Shown one piece after another: positions 12,125-24,343 of a DNA stretch of 64,000 nt. The stretch covers positions 12,526,501-12,590,500 of the forward strand of contig OY992840.1 of NCBI GenBank assembly GCA_963921425.1, given 5' to 3'. Both the position numbers and the translations under genes were made by a program. The DNA comes from Dryas octopetala. Its lineage: Eukaryota > Streptophyta > Magnoliopsida > Rosales > Rosaceae. The first letter of the stretch is position 1; every line of letters starts with the position of its first letter. The notes beneath the pieces are model-generated. The model ran no database searches, had not been told where the DNA came from, and saw nothing but the letters and a program-made list of their open reading frames with translations.

Positions 12125-15100
12125 ATGCTTAAATTTCGAGTAGTTCGTTGCCCCATGTGTGATAATGTCCTACCAGAGCTCCCTGAGTTTACCAGTGTGT
12201 TGGCTGTGGTGCTGTTCTTGAGGTATGCTCTATTTCCTCTCTATGTTTTTCCCATTTTGGCTTTTGATTTATTTGCATGTTTGCTTGTTTACTGAAAAAT
12301 AGAATAAAAAGGAAAAATAAGATATTTAAATTTGGAAATCTGAACTGCTAATTTCAGCCCCAACTCTATTACATGTTTCCAAGTTTTCAATTTTGTTATT
12401 TACTTTTATGTTTTATGAGAAATTCAAGGTTCTAATTTGGTGATTCTGGGACTTTGCATTACTGTTTGATGGTACAGTTAAGAAGAAAGGGTTCTTTGGA
12501 TAGGTTTTCAGAGACATTAGGAGGGGGATCTGAGAAATTGAAGATTTTGTTAGATAAAGGGAGTGGTAGTCCAATTTCTGCTTCTGTGACTGAAAGGAGA
12601 GTCATGGACTTGAGGCGAGGTAGAGGAAAAGAGAGAGTCGTTGGAGAAAGGAAGGTTGACTCCAGTAGTAGAAGTTCATCAAGAACAGAGAACAAAGTTG
12701 TTTTGGTTGATGATCATATTAATGTTGGGGAAGGGGTTAAGGGTTTAAGGCTTGAGCAAAGTGGTGCAGCAAAAGAAGATGAGTTTGCTGAAAAATATAG
12801 TCGATTATCGGAATTCCCATTTGATAATTGGATCTGTGGAAATAATTCTGATATGAACATGAATAGGTCTGCTTCTGGAAATTCAAGTGTAGGAGATCAT
12901 CCGGCCCAATTAAGGAATTTTGCTGGGTCATTGAGTTCAAGGGAAAATATGGACCATTGGGGTGTAGAAAGAGATCGGTTGGAGGGGTTTTATGCAAACC
13001 ACAGGGTCCTTGTTGAGCGAGAAAGAATTTCAGCTTCTGCTTATCCTGATGAGGGGCCTTCAAACTACAAGCTAGATTCCTTTCATGGTCGTGGTGAGCA
13101 GAAGTACAGGGATGATCTGAATGGAGTTGAGAACTTAGAACAGGATCGAGCTGAGCTTCTTAGGAAGTTGGATGAGTTGAAGGAGCAACTTAGCACATCA
13201 TACGATGGCGCAGATAAACCAAGGAAAATGGTCCCTCTAGAGAGGAGTAGAACACCGCCTGATCTTCATGGTGACCGGTTAACTTATAATGTTTCAATGC
13301 ATGCATATGCTGTGGACAAGCAGATGCCAAGACCCCCTTACTTCAACTATGGCCAAGGACCTGATCCTTTCATGGATCATCATAACATGGATATGCAGAA
13401 CTTTTATCCTCCTCAAAGGCATATCTTGAATGCAATACCAGAATATGAGGATCCATCTCAGCCACAAATGACAAGGAGGCCTCCCCATCATCCACTCCAA
13501 TACCCACGACAGGCACCTCATGAATACTTTATGGGGCAGCACATGGATTTCAATCGGAATCCACTTGCATCATATTCACATGAAACTGTTTTTCACTCGC
13601 CTGCATGCTCTTGTTTAGGCTGCTACAACCAGAATTGGGTAGTCCCTCCCCAAGTCCCACATGCTCATTTTAGCGATAGAAGGGTTCCAAGAGCTCCAAG
13701 CTATATGAATTTCTACCATCAAGCCAGTGCTGTTCCATTTGGGGCACATAATTATAATCCCCGATGTGCTAGTCCTCCATTGCACACAAGATGGAAAAAT
13801 GACCTTGATTCAGACAATGATGGTTATGGTGAGAGACATCCAAGAAGGCCAATGACAGTCAATGGGCATGGACGGATTCTCCATCCTATAGCAGGTGGTG
13901 CCCCATTCATTACATGCTTTAGTTGCTTTGAGTTGCTGAAACTGCCTAGAAAACTTAACAAGATAATGAATCAGCCAAAACTGCGTTGTGGTTCCTGTTC
14001 AACTGTTATCTCACTAGAAATAAAGAACAAGAAGCTCATTATTTGTGTTCCTAAAGAATCCAAGAAATTATCTTCTGAGGTTGATCAAAGTTCTAATCAG
14101 GTATTAAATGGCAGGGTTTTAAGTTCTCATGGATCACCAGATGCAGGTGACACCAACTCCTGCTGTGATGACTTAGATAATTCTGGTGATAAGAAACAGT
14201 CCATAGACACCAAACACATTTCACTGGCAGAAGACCAGAGACTGAACATAGATAAATCTGAGAAGAGGGAAGGCCATAGTTCTTCATCTTCCATCTCTTC
14301 GAAGGAATCCGAGGAAGAGGGGATCCCAGATTGTGTGATTGTTCAGATAGATGGTTCTGACTGTACTGAGCTGCCCGCAAAAGATGCCTTTTCACCTACA
14401 ACCCCAGTTTCGCCTCTTTGGGAGCAGTCTGATAGTCCTTCTAAACATGCAGTAATCAGAGATGAGGAAGAAAAGAAGAGTAAATGTATGGACCAAGACA
14501 AGGTGCTCTTTAGTAGGAGCACCTCTCAACAGCGTTCTGTGAAAGATCTGTCAGTGGAAACTGAGTTGGATGTTTCTTTCAATGACTATCTCAATACCAA
14601 CATATCTCAAGACTCAGCAGAGATAAGCAAAGAAGATCAGCCCAAAATAGGCAAGGGCGATTCCTTCTTGATGGGTCTCATTAAAAGGAGCTTTAGAGAT
14701 TCCTCAAAATCTAATAAAATTGTGGAGAAAACAAGACCTACTGTTTTAATTAATGGACAACCTATTCCAGATCATGTTGTTAAAAAAGCTGAAAAGCTTG
14801 CTGGCCCAATTCGGCCTGGAGATTATTGGTAAGGCTGCATGCTGACTCCTATTTAGTGCAGTATTTCATTTCCAAGTTCAAGTGTATCACTATCACATAT
14901 CTACATTTCTTTTAGCAGACAGTCTAACTTTTCTTTATCTGCCGTTTTTACTAGGTATGACTTCAGAGCCGGATTTTGGGGTGTGATGGGCCAAACTTGC
15001 CTTGGCATAATTCCTGTGAGACCAATTAATTTTTTTATTTATAAATTTCTTTTGTACATGGTTCATGTGGAATTTATAAATAAAGCATTCCTGTTGTCTT

Positions 15101-15792
15101 GCAGCCATTCATTGAAGAATTCAATTACCCCATGCCAACAAATTGTGCTGCGGGAAACACAGGTGTCTATGTAAATGGGAGAGAGCTACATCAGAGAGAT
15201 TTGGACCTACTTGCAAGCAGAGGACTACCAACTACAAGAGATAGATTTTATATCATTGAAATTTCTGGGAGAGTTGTGGATGAGGACTCTGGGAAAGAGC
15301 TAGTTAGCCTTGGAAAACTTGCCCCGACGTAAGTCCTTGTGCATATTTACAGTTGATTATAGCTGCATCCTAAAACAAGATTTAAGGATAGAAAATTTAG
15401 TGATACGTCTTGTTGTTAAGATTCCCATCTTAAAGAAAAAGCCTGATTATTTTAGTAATATAAATGTCAATCTCAAAAACCATTTTGTCTTGATCCTCAT
15501 TTTGGTCATCTTCCTTGTGTAAACAAAAATATTGTCATTTATTAATTGTACAAGAAGGCCTACATCCTAATATCCCGTCTCACTGACAAACTAATAAACA
15601 TGCCAGCTAGTCCTTTCTGATAACCCACCAGTTGGTAGTATATCAATCTTCATAACTACAAAATGAAACTCATTTGATGTTTAGTTTGTATTCTTATTAA
15701 TGCATTGATTAATGACCATTGACATTTTATTGGACAGAATTGAGAAGGCAAAGCATGGATTTGGCATGAAAATCCCCAAGATGGTTGTGTGA
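12125..15792 (+). CDS. DUF3133 / ENHANCED DISEASE RESISTANCE 4-like zinc-ribbon protein (possible frameshift in exon 1)
   Basis: Exons by splice sites and phase: 12125-12222, 12478-14828, 14955-15015, 15105-15328 and 15738-15792. Exons 2-5 join in frame. Exon 1 encodes the N-terminal zinc ribbon: VRCPMCDNVLPELP in one frame and YQCVGCGAVLE in another. One base appears to be missing near 12186, and only the second frame joins exon 2 (LRRKGSLDRF). Exon 2 holds a short coiled coil (DRAELLRKLDELKEQL), a Pro/His/Tyr-rich middle and the DUF3133 zinc ribbon (ITCFSCFELLKLP, then LRCGSCSTVISLEI). The C-terminus (LINGQPIPDHVVKKAEKLAG, YDFRAGFWGVMGQTCLGIIP, VNGRELHQRDLDLLASRGLP) is the part shared with extra-large G-protein N-termini. 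Relatives (EDR4, At3g61670 type) modulate immunity and membrane trafficking. Without the break this is about 900 residues. Confidence 0.82.
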
Positions 15793-17315
15793 CTATGATT
15801 CACCCTTGTGGTTTAATTTCCTGATTTAATCTTGGGTGCTTCAGTTCTTTAAAAGATGATAACGATGAGTCAATCACCAGTTGAAGAATTCTTGGTGCAT
15901 GCTTACTCCATAAGGTGTCTTCTTCCTATGGATGGATTCAAAGACCAAATCTGTGGAATACGTTGTAATTATAACAATACAATGTCATATCTTAATTGTT
16001 TGGTCATACATTTGTATCTCTATGAGTGAGAGGTGATTAGTTCATCTAGATTGTCAGGCATATTGAAATTGATGCAGCAATTATCCATTGTATCATCCAT
16101 TTGTGTTTAATGGTGGGTAGTTTTTAACTTGCTGTATTTGTACCAATACATATTTTATGTAATTATAGACAAGCTTGTTTATAACCTGGGATATCCTAGC
16201 CTTTTGTTTAGCCTGCTTAGCTCTGCTAGATTGAAAGGTATACAATACATTGCACTGATGTGCACTATTTGTTATTAAGCCTCTACCAAGTAGCACTGAG
16301 TTTTTCATGTTAAGCATTTAGCAAGTGGCTCTCATTGGATTTATTTGTCAGCTTTCTAAGGGTCTCTGAGATGTGAACTGGTCTGTTGCTCAACAAGTGC
16401 AATAAACAATTCCTCTGTATTTTGACTTTATTTGTGGGACAAAGACAGTTATGTAGCTCATCAGAGACAGGGTAACAGAAGCTATTATATTAAAAAAGTT
16501 ATCAGAAAAGCCTTAAAACATTAAAAAACATAAAAAGGTATATGGTGATGGGAATTTGGTAGTTGCATTGTAACATCAAAGGTACAAATATGTCAAATAT
16601 AATTTGGTGTATATAAAGTTATGCAAGGATTACTGTTGTAAAAATAATGAGACAATCCTATTACACTTTTTGGATGATTTTTGCTAATGTAGTATTTTAT
16701 TGAAATTAATAAGGATGAGTTCTATAGAACAGAAAGAGAAAATGAAAAAACCAGAGGGATACATTTATTTTCTTCTACAAAATATTTGGGTCCGATTGAT
16801 ATTGAAGTTAACCTTATGGACATGGTGAACAATGCAATCTCCTTAAGTAGTGTTTGATTTTTGAATTAAAAAAAATAGAAAAAAAGAATTATGAATAATT
16901 GAGACTTGGATGAGATATTGTAATTTACAATCCCAAATGGGAGAGGCAGAAAATATATGATATCCAACTTTGTGGTTGGCTGCAAATTGAAGTAGCTATC
17001 ACCCACCATACATGAAGCTGACATGTACATTAACAATCATGGGGCAGACAGTATGATTGAATATTTATTTGGTTGGTGAGACGACTATAGAATTAAGCAG
17101 GATGTTCTTTCCTTAAATCAACATATCGGGTAAGTTCAGTTTTTTTTTTTTTTTTTTTTTTTTTAAACAGGGTAAATGTAGTGTACAGAAGTGGGAGAAC
17201 ATTCGAACTCTTCAATGCTGAAGGTTCAAAGGTTTAGAATATTCAGATCTTTTTCCTTTTTTCTCTCTCAAAAAAAATTTATTACTATGTTTTCTTAGAG
17301 AGAATAAAACTTTTA
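15793..17315. other. Intergenic, no gene seen
   Basis: The first few hundred bases are the DUF3133 gene's 3' UTR. The rest is AT-rich, with a T-run near 17142-17164. No coding sequence or clear element is supported. Confidence 0.5.
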
Positions 17316-18527
17316 GGGCTCATTTGTTACACTGGATTGTATTAGCCTGTATTATTATTGACTGTGTTGGACTGGAGTAAGCTGGACTAAGTAAATCTTA
17401 TGTTTGGTGCTACGTCGGATTAAGAAACTGGATAAGCAAAATAATATTATCTTATGTTTGATGCATCATTAAAGTGAGCTATAATTATTTTAAATACATA
17501 TATTAATTATTAATTAAACCTTTTTAATATAATTTGAAGGGTTAATATTTAATCATCAAATTTTCCATAGTTTTAATGTCTAAAATAATTGATTAATTTG
17601 TCTTTTTATTAAAAAAAATACTACCAAATGACATTGCATCTCTCCTTTTCCTTGTACACCATCTCATCTAACATTTTTTTTGCTAAGTCAAATACTGTTT
17701 TTTTTCCAAAGCCATTGACCAGCAGAATCATCCAGAACATCAATAAAAGTCTGATAATCTTCCAATACTACTTACTGTTCCATTAATTGGGTCATTTTAT
17801 GTTACAATACTTGTCCTAAATTCCTAATTAATTGTTACATAATATGTGCTTCCTTAAGTAAGTAATATCAGTTAGCCTAATATTAAACGGAAGGATTTGT
17901 TGCAGCAATTCCTGCATTGGAATTTCAAGACCCAACCGAGTACTACGTGGGGTGTCTTCGAGCTCCACCACTATCGCTCCCAAACTTGTCCTTGCTTTCA
18001 TGGTACCTACAAGGGCAAATAGGGAAGATAAACCCCATTAGATCAAAACCCAGAAAAAACCCAATGAAAATAATAGATCAATATTCCAATTGATCAATCC
18101 CAAAAAAACAAAACCCAGTAGACCTGTCTTTATGTCTTTCTCACCCTTATATCCATCCCCAATCTTTGAAATCACCACAAAAATCTGTGAAAATCAACCC
18201 TCTCACACTATCTGATCAAAATCAAAACCAGAGCAATTCCCCGTCAACCCTCTCACCAACACCCATTTGGCTATTCCCCAAGCCCACCACATCAAAAGTG
18301 AAACCCACCAATCAATGGACAACAACTCCAACTCCAACACCACCACCACCACCACCCAAAACCAAGCAGAGTCCTCCGCCATCACATACCCACCAACCCA
18401 ACCCTCTTCGGTCTCTGCTTCGCCGTTCCACCACCTCCTGCAGCAGCAACAATTCTAAATCAAACTTGTCCAGAGAGAACGAGAGAGATCGAGAGAGAGA
18501 CAAAAGAAGAAAGGGAGAAGAGAGAGA

Positions 18528-18575
<48 letters not shown>

Positions 18576-18878
18576 TAGAGAGAAGGAGGCGAAGTCTACA
18601 AACGGAGCCTCTCTCTCTCTCTCAGGTTTGTGTTATTTTGGAGGCGTAATCCAGTTCTTAGATAGCGAGGTGTCTTCAGACCTCGCTATTTACCAACGCG
18701 TAGTCCCCTGTTTTAGAAGATGCGGTGTAGATAGTCAACTTAAAATAATACTGTTTTAGAAGATGCGGTGTAGATAGTCCCGCTTAAAAAAATACCGTGC
18801 CTTACCAAACATGAGTTTATTGGATTATTTAACACAATCCTACCTAACACTAGCTAACACGGTGAAACAAACGTGGCC
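17316..18878. mobile_element. PIF/Harbinger (Tourist-like) non-autonomous element with captured gene fragment, 1563 bp
   Basis: Left end GGGCTCATTTGTTACAC and the reverse complement of the right end GGCCACGTTTGTTTCAC match at 13 of 17 positions. Both ends are flanked by the trinucleotide TTA (17313-17315 and 18879-18881). GG-rich ends and a TTA target duplication are hallmarks of PIF/Harbinger elements. Subterminal similarity continues inward (TTATGTTTGGTGC against TCATGTTTGGTAAGG). No transposase is seen. The interior carries an N-terminal piece of an NF-YC gene, a GA tract (about 18531-18569), a perfect 10-bp hairpin (ATAGCGAGGT/ACCTCGCTAT at 18661-18689) and a roughly 30-bp direct repeat (about 18712 and 18751). 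Confidence 0.7.
18315..18458 (+). pseudogene. NF-YC transcription factor N-terminal fragment inside the element
   Basis: The frame starting MDNNSNSN contains AITYPPTQPSSVSASPFHHL followed by LQQQQF and a stop. PFHHLLQQQQQ is the characteristic N-terminus of plant NF-YC proteins, just before the histone-fold domain. The histone fold is missing: the sequence runs into a GA microsatellite right after the glutamine run. The Asn/Pro-rich DNA upstream may be captured 5' UTR. It lies wholly within the Harbinger-type element, so I read it as a transposon-captured gene piece with no independent function. Confidence 0.68.
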
Positions 18879-18881
18879 TTA

Positions 18882-19393
18882 AAATTTGTGAATGAAAGCC
18901 CAGGCCCATTAGCCCATAGAAGCAGCATTTCCATAATTATCAGCTACATCTGCACCATTAATGACTTTAGTAATTCATTAAGAATCTTTAATTGCTTGCT
19001 TTAATCACTGTCTCCGTACTCCCATATATTCTAGATTGAAACTATTTTTGTTGGGAAGATAGATTGAAACTATTATACTATGATTAACCAGTAATCCAAT
19101 GTGGTCAAAAAAAAAAAAACCAGTAATCCAAAGCAGCTGAAACTGAAAAGCCAAAAACCCCAACACAACCCAACCCAACCCTCTTCGATCCGATCTTACA
19201 CAACCCAATAAACAAATATATAGTTTCTTAATTTTTGAGTGATAATCTCAGATTATTAATCTGGGTTTTGAGCGTCTTAGCTCAAGACCTACATTTCAGT
19301 CATCAGCTAAAGAATCAGCACACTGGGCTTCAAGGATCTTAAGACTTCACTCAGTGTGTGTGAGTGTGTTCAGCTAAGCAAGTAGAGAAGACA
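18882..19393. promoter_or_regulatory. TBL gene promoter and 5' UTR
   Basis: Sequence between the Harbinger element's right end and the TBL start codon. The element therefore ends about 510 bp upstream of this gene and may form part of its promoter. No specific site is claimed. Confidence 0.4.
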
Positions 19394-22140
19394 ATGAAGT
19401 TGAACTGGAAGCTGTGGTTCAATTACAAGCACAAGGTTTTGATTGTGAAGCTTGCAGTTGGAATCCTCTTAATGGGTCTTGCTTTTCGTCTCTATCTCTC
19501 TAGCTCAACTGGGTATTCGCCCAACATAGAAACCCCATTTCCTGAGAAAACTGTGGCTTCAGGGGAGCAACCCATTTCTGAACAAATTCCACAAGTTGAA
19601 GATCAAGATCAGATACCTTTACCCAGAAAAGAAATTCCTTTTCTTGAGAAAACTGTGGCTTCAGAGCCACCAATTTCTGTAGAAGTTTCACAAGATGAAG
19701 ATGAAGATCAGACACCTCCCAAAGGTAATTATTTGGCTACTCTTTGCTGGGTTCTTTTTGTTTATGTTATTCTTTCTGTGGTTCTTATAAACTTTTTCTT
19801 TCTGTTTTTGTATTGTATGCATGAGAAATTTAAAAGTAGCTGGGAGTAAACTGCTGTTATTGGAAAGTAGTGCTATGTAATTGAAAATTCAGTGCACTAG
19901 AGATCTGCATTTGAAAAATGGTCCTTTTGCTTCCATATGTTGGAAATCTTGATAGTTTTGTTATAAATTTTTGTTTTTTCAGTCATAAGATGCCGAAATT
20001 TTGATGGGTGTTCTGCTAGTTGTTCTGATACTATTAGTTGGTTGATCTACTGCTAATCTGTCATTTGATCAGATAGTGTTATAGTAATTTGGAATTGTAC
20101 TAAGATATTAACTGATTTATGTTTCAATGGGACTTTGTTCACAATCTTTTTGCAGGAAAATGTGATCTTTTCACTGGGGATTGGATTCCAAATCCCTCAG
20201 GTCCAGTTTACAATGAGAACTGCCTCACGATCGAAAGTCCTCAGAATTGTATAAAGAATGGGCGGCCCGATAATGGGTATTTATACTGGAGGTGGAATCC
20301 ACGAGATTGTGAATTACCAAAGTTTGATCCAGAGAGATTTCTTGAAAAGATGAGGAATAAAGCATGGGCATTGATTGGTGATTCGATATCTCGCAACCAT
20401 GTCCAGTCGTTGCTTTGCATGCTCTCCACGGTATGTTTTAGAATTGTTATATCATTTACAATTGTTGGCTTTGGATAAAGGAACAGAAGCTTAGTGTTAA
20501 CATAAAAAAATTCTTTACATCCTAAAAGCTAAAGTCTTCATCTTTCCAAGAAGCTTATAGAATTAGGATATGGAGAACGTGTTTATTCAACAGTTGGATC
20601 TGTTCCTTTGCTACTCTTCTTATGTTTGTTAATACAATTAGGCTTGTCTGCCTTTCATACTTCAGTTAGCATCTTTGAATTGTATAAACAAGTTACTTTA
20701 TCATAGAGCAAAGTTGCTAACTTGTTTAGTTTCCCTTGAGCAATATTTGGTCTAATTCTTAAAGAAATTCACTTAATCATGAAGAACTTCTGGAGGGTTC
20801 CCAACTAGTGTTCATTGATGTTTGTTGTTCTCAGTTTACTAGAGCTTTTATAGAATTTGGTTTTTGCACTGCCTACATATTTTACCTGCCTGCTACCACT
20901 TATAGCTGCACCAGTCATTGTGCCTTCATTTAATTCTTTGAGCAACCCCACCTCATGAGACATATTAAGAAAATGCAGTGCACATTTATTTACAAAGGTA
21001 GGGTCCTGATACACAAATGTTTGCCAATGAAATTGTTTGATCTAGACGAGTTAATTGAGGTGGGTGAAAGTTGTTGCCCACCCTTTGTCTCTGTGGGTTT
21101 GTGATGGATATAGTTACCATAATAACTATGACATGAACAAATGTGGGTTTGTTCCTTAGTTTTGTCTCTGTCCATTTTGTCATCCTGTACTCAGGGACCG
21201 TGCATAAGTCCTGCATTTGGATTACTCGTTGATTATTTTGACTGTTGTTGCCATTTAATCTTGATTTCATCAAATGATTCACCTTTTTATGACTTTGTTT
21301 AAGCTTAGAACTTTAGAAATTATTTAAAGAAATTGCGCCAAATTTGATTGAAACATTGTCCTTCAGGTTGAACGAGCTGTTCAAGTGTACCATGACAAGG
21401 ATTATAGGTCCAGAAGATGGCACTTTCGCTCATACAATTTTTCTGTCTCAGTTATTTGGTCCCCTTTCCTCGTGAAAGCTGCTATATTTGAAGACTATAA
21501 TGGTGTTTCAACATCTGAAGTTGAGCTGCATCTTGACAAGCTCGATGAGAATTGGATTGATCAATACCAGGGTTTCGACTACATGATAATTTCAACAGGG
21601 AAATGGTTTCTTAAATCTTCAATCTACTATGAGAACAATGAAGTGTTGGGATGCCATTACTGTCCTAAAAGGAATCTGACAGAGTTGGGGTTTGATTTTG
21701 CTTATCGCAAATCCCTGAGATATGTGATGGACTTTATAGTAAAGTCTGATTACAAGGGCATGATCTTTTTTAGAACGTCCACACCTGATCACTTTGAGAA
21801 TGGGGAGTGGTTTAATGGGGGAAATTGCAAGAGAAAAACCCCAGCTAAAGAAGGTGAGATTGAATTGAAGGAGGCACATAAGATTCTGCGTAACATTGAA
21901 TTAGAGGAGTTTGAGAAGGCCGCTGCAAAAGCTTCCAGAAATGGGGTGCGTCTCAAACTCCTTGACCTTGTCCCACTTACTTTGTTGAGGCCTGATGGGC
22001 ATCCAGGTGCATATAGACAGTATCATCCATTTGAACATGGCAAAAATGCAAAGGTTCAGACTGATTGTTTGCATTGGTGCTTGCCAGGGCCAATAGACTC
22101 TTGGAATGATGTGATTATGGAGATGGTGGTAAATGGCTAA
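19394..22140 (+). CDS. Trichome birefringence-like (TBL) polysaccharide O-acetyltransferase
   Basis: Exons 19394-19724, 20156-20430 and 21367-22140 join in phase, giving 459 residues. The N-terminus is a signal anchor ([20 protein letters not shown], about residues 14-33) followed by a Pro/Glu-rich stem with two similar PFxEKTVAS blocks. The TBL domain opens with [20 protein letters not shown]. The DUF231/PC-esterase part carries the GDS motif ([11 protein letters not shown], residues 185-187) and the C-terminal DxxH motif ([10 protein letters not shown], residues 435-438), which supply the Ser and Asp-His of the catalytic triad. TBL proteins are Golgi type II membrane enzymes that acetylate xylan, mannan, pectin or xyloglucan. 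The short stem suggests the TBL19-26 group; the exact substrate cannot be read. I start at the ATG before KLNWKLW rather than the in-frame ATG at 19364, because the anchor then sits close to the N-terminus as usual. Confidence 0.9.
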
Positions 22141-23053
22141 GAAAATCATCCTTCCCATGACTGCATCTTTACCAGTGTCAACTGGCCTGTCGTTGAATTT
22201 TTCATCTGTAGGCACACAGAATAGAATACTACAAAAAGATCACAATGTTGTATTAACTGTAATCTCTGTCGCGGGGGCTGATGGTTTTAGTGGCGGAGCG
22301 CTTACCTCTACACTCTTGTACTCTCACCTCCAAGTTTTAGGCCTCTGTGAACCCAAAGAAAAACTGTAGTATCTGTCATTATTACATGCTATAAACTTTT
22401 GATTGTTGTAATTCTAAATTTCTAATTCAGCAATCTGCTTTTCTTTATACGCTATAAATGAATATTCATCTGTGCACCAATTACCTAGTTGAGGATTTTG
22501 GAGGACCTGTAAAGGACCTAAAGGTTGAGAGTTATTTGTGCACAAGCCATACTAATGAATCATCTGTCCAACATTCACTTGGTCCCATCCAAATCCATTC
22601 ACCACTCATTAGCTTGTACCCTGTGTAATGCATGCTATCATGTCCTAATTCTTTTATAATGTTGATCAAGGTCTTTCATATTTTCTGAACCAGCCATGAT
22701 ATTAGTAGCATGGGGTGTCAAATTTGAAATTTCCTTACCCATCAATGCTGGTTAGTGGAATGAAGACCCTTTAAACAAAAAAAAAAAAAAAATGTTTTAA
22801 ATTTGTATATGGAAGGGAATCACCAAAAAAAGCTAAAAAATGGAAGAGAAAATAAATTGTCCTCTCTGTATGGTAAGAACTTGTATCGACTTCTTACCAA
22901 CGGTCAATAAAAGTAAAAGCGCGGTACCCTCCAACAACTATCCAATCACAGAGATCCATTTGAATTTGAAACATCTGACCGTTAGGCTGCCCGCCCCTCC
23001 ATATAAACACCCCTCCCTTCCCCTAAACAATCACTCACACTCAAAAATTCAAA

Positions 23054-23057
<4 letters not shown>
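22141..23057. other. TBL 3' UTR and HMGB promoter
   Basis: The first 300 or so bases are the TBL 3' UTR. The rest leads to the HMG-box gene, with a likely TATA-like CCATATAAACA at about 22998-23008, some 150 bp before that gene's ATG. No other gene is seen. Confidence 0.5.

Positions 23058-23147
<90 letters not shown>
23058..23147. repeat. (CT)45 microsatellite in the HMGB 5' UTR
   Basis: A perfect 90-bp CT tract ends five bases before the start codon, so it must form nearly all of the leader just before translation starts. CT-rich leaders are common in plant promoters, but this length is extreme. Confidence 0.95.
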
Positions 23148-23151
<4 letters not shown>

Positions 23152-23152
23152 C

Positions 23153-24305
23153 ATGGCTGACACTGCAATTGCCGAGATGCCCACACGGAAGCCCAGGACC
23201 AACCGAAGGGCGCTGAAGGAGAAGAACCCATCTGGAAATGAAGCCAATATCATCGCCGGAAAGGTCTCGGAGCCCGCTCCTAGCCCGGTCCCAACCGGAT
23301 CCGGCTCCGACCCGGCGAAGGAGAACACTGAGAGCCTCTCTCAGACTCTCGCATCCCCCAAGAAAGGGAAAGCCGCGGCCTCCAAGAAACAGTCCAAGCA
23401 GGCGCAGAAACAATCGTCTTTCGAGAAAGACTTACAAGATATGCAAGATCAGCTCCAGAAACTGAGGCTCGAGAAGGAGAAGACGGAGGAGCTCTTGAAG
23501 GCCAGGGAGGAGGAGCTTGAAACCAAGGGTCGAGAGCAGGACAAGCTTCAGATAGAGTTGAAGAAGCTGCAGAAGCTGAAGGAGTTCAAGCCCACCATGG
23601 TTTGTTTGTCTTGATCCCCTTTCTTTTCTTCGTTTTTTTCTTAAGTTTTTCCTGGATTTTTTATATTGTCTTGTTGGATTAGCATCTGTTTAGTTGCTGA
23701 GAAAATAGGTGAAAGGTTTAAGACTTGAAATTTGGTAAATTGTGAGAAAATGAAAAAAGTTCATATGGGATTTGATCGAATTGCTGCTATGGTGTTTGAT
23801 ATATATAATGCTAAATGCTTCTTTATATTTCTTCAGGCATTCCCAATTGTTCCATCACTGAATGACAAAAAGAAGAAAGGTTGCCCGGAAATGAAAAGGC
23901 CATCCCCTCCTTATATCCTCTGGTGCAAAGACCAATGGAATGAGGTAAGATAAAGACTAATAGAGTAGAATGATTTCTGAGATTTGAATGTGAAACATTT
24001 CTGAATCCTCTTTTGGGGTTTTGGTGCAGATCAAGAAGGAGAACCCTGAGGCTGAGTTCAAGGAAATTTCAAACATCTTGGGTGCCAAGTGGAAGAACGT
24101 CAGTGCAGAAGAGAAAAAGCCTTATGAAGAGAAGTATCAAGCTGACAAGGAAGCTTATCTGCAAGTTACTGCAAAAGAGAAGCGTGAGAGTGAAGCAATG
24201 CACCTCTTGGAAGAGGAGCACAAGCAGAAGACAGCCATGGAGTTGCTTGAACAATACCTGCAGTTCAAACAAGAAGCAGAGAAGGAGAACAAGAAGAAGT
24301 AAAGC

Positions 24306-24343
<38 letters not shown>

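Noticed and set aside
12454..12477. ATG at 12454 as start of the DUF3133 protein
   Set aside because: It lies in intron 1, before an acceptor at 12477. The family's zinc ribbon is encoded in exon 1.
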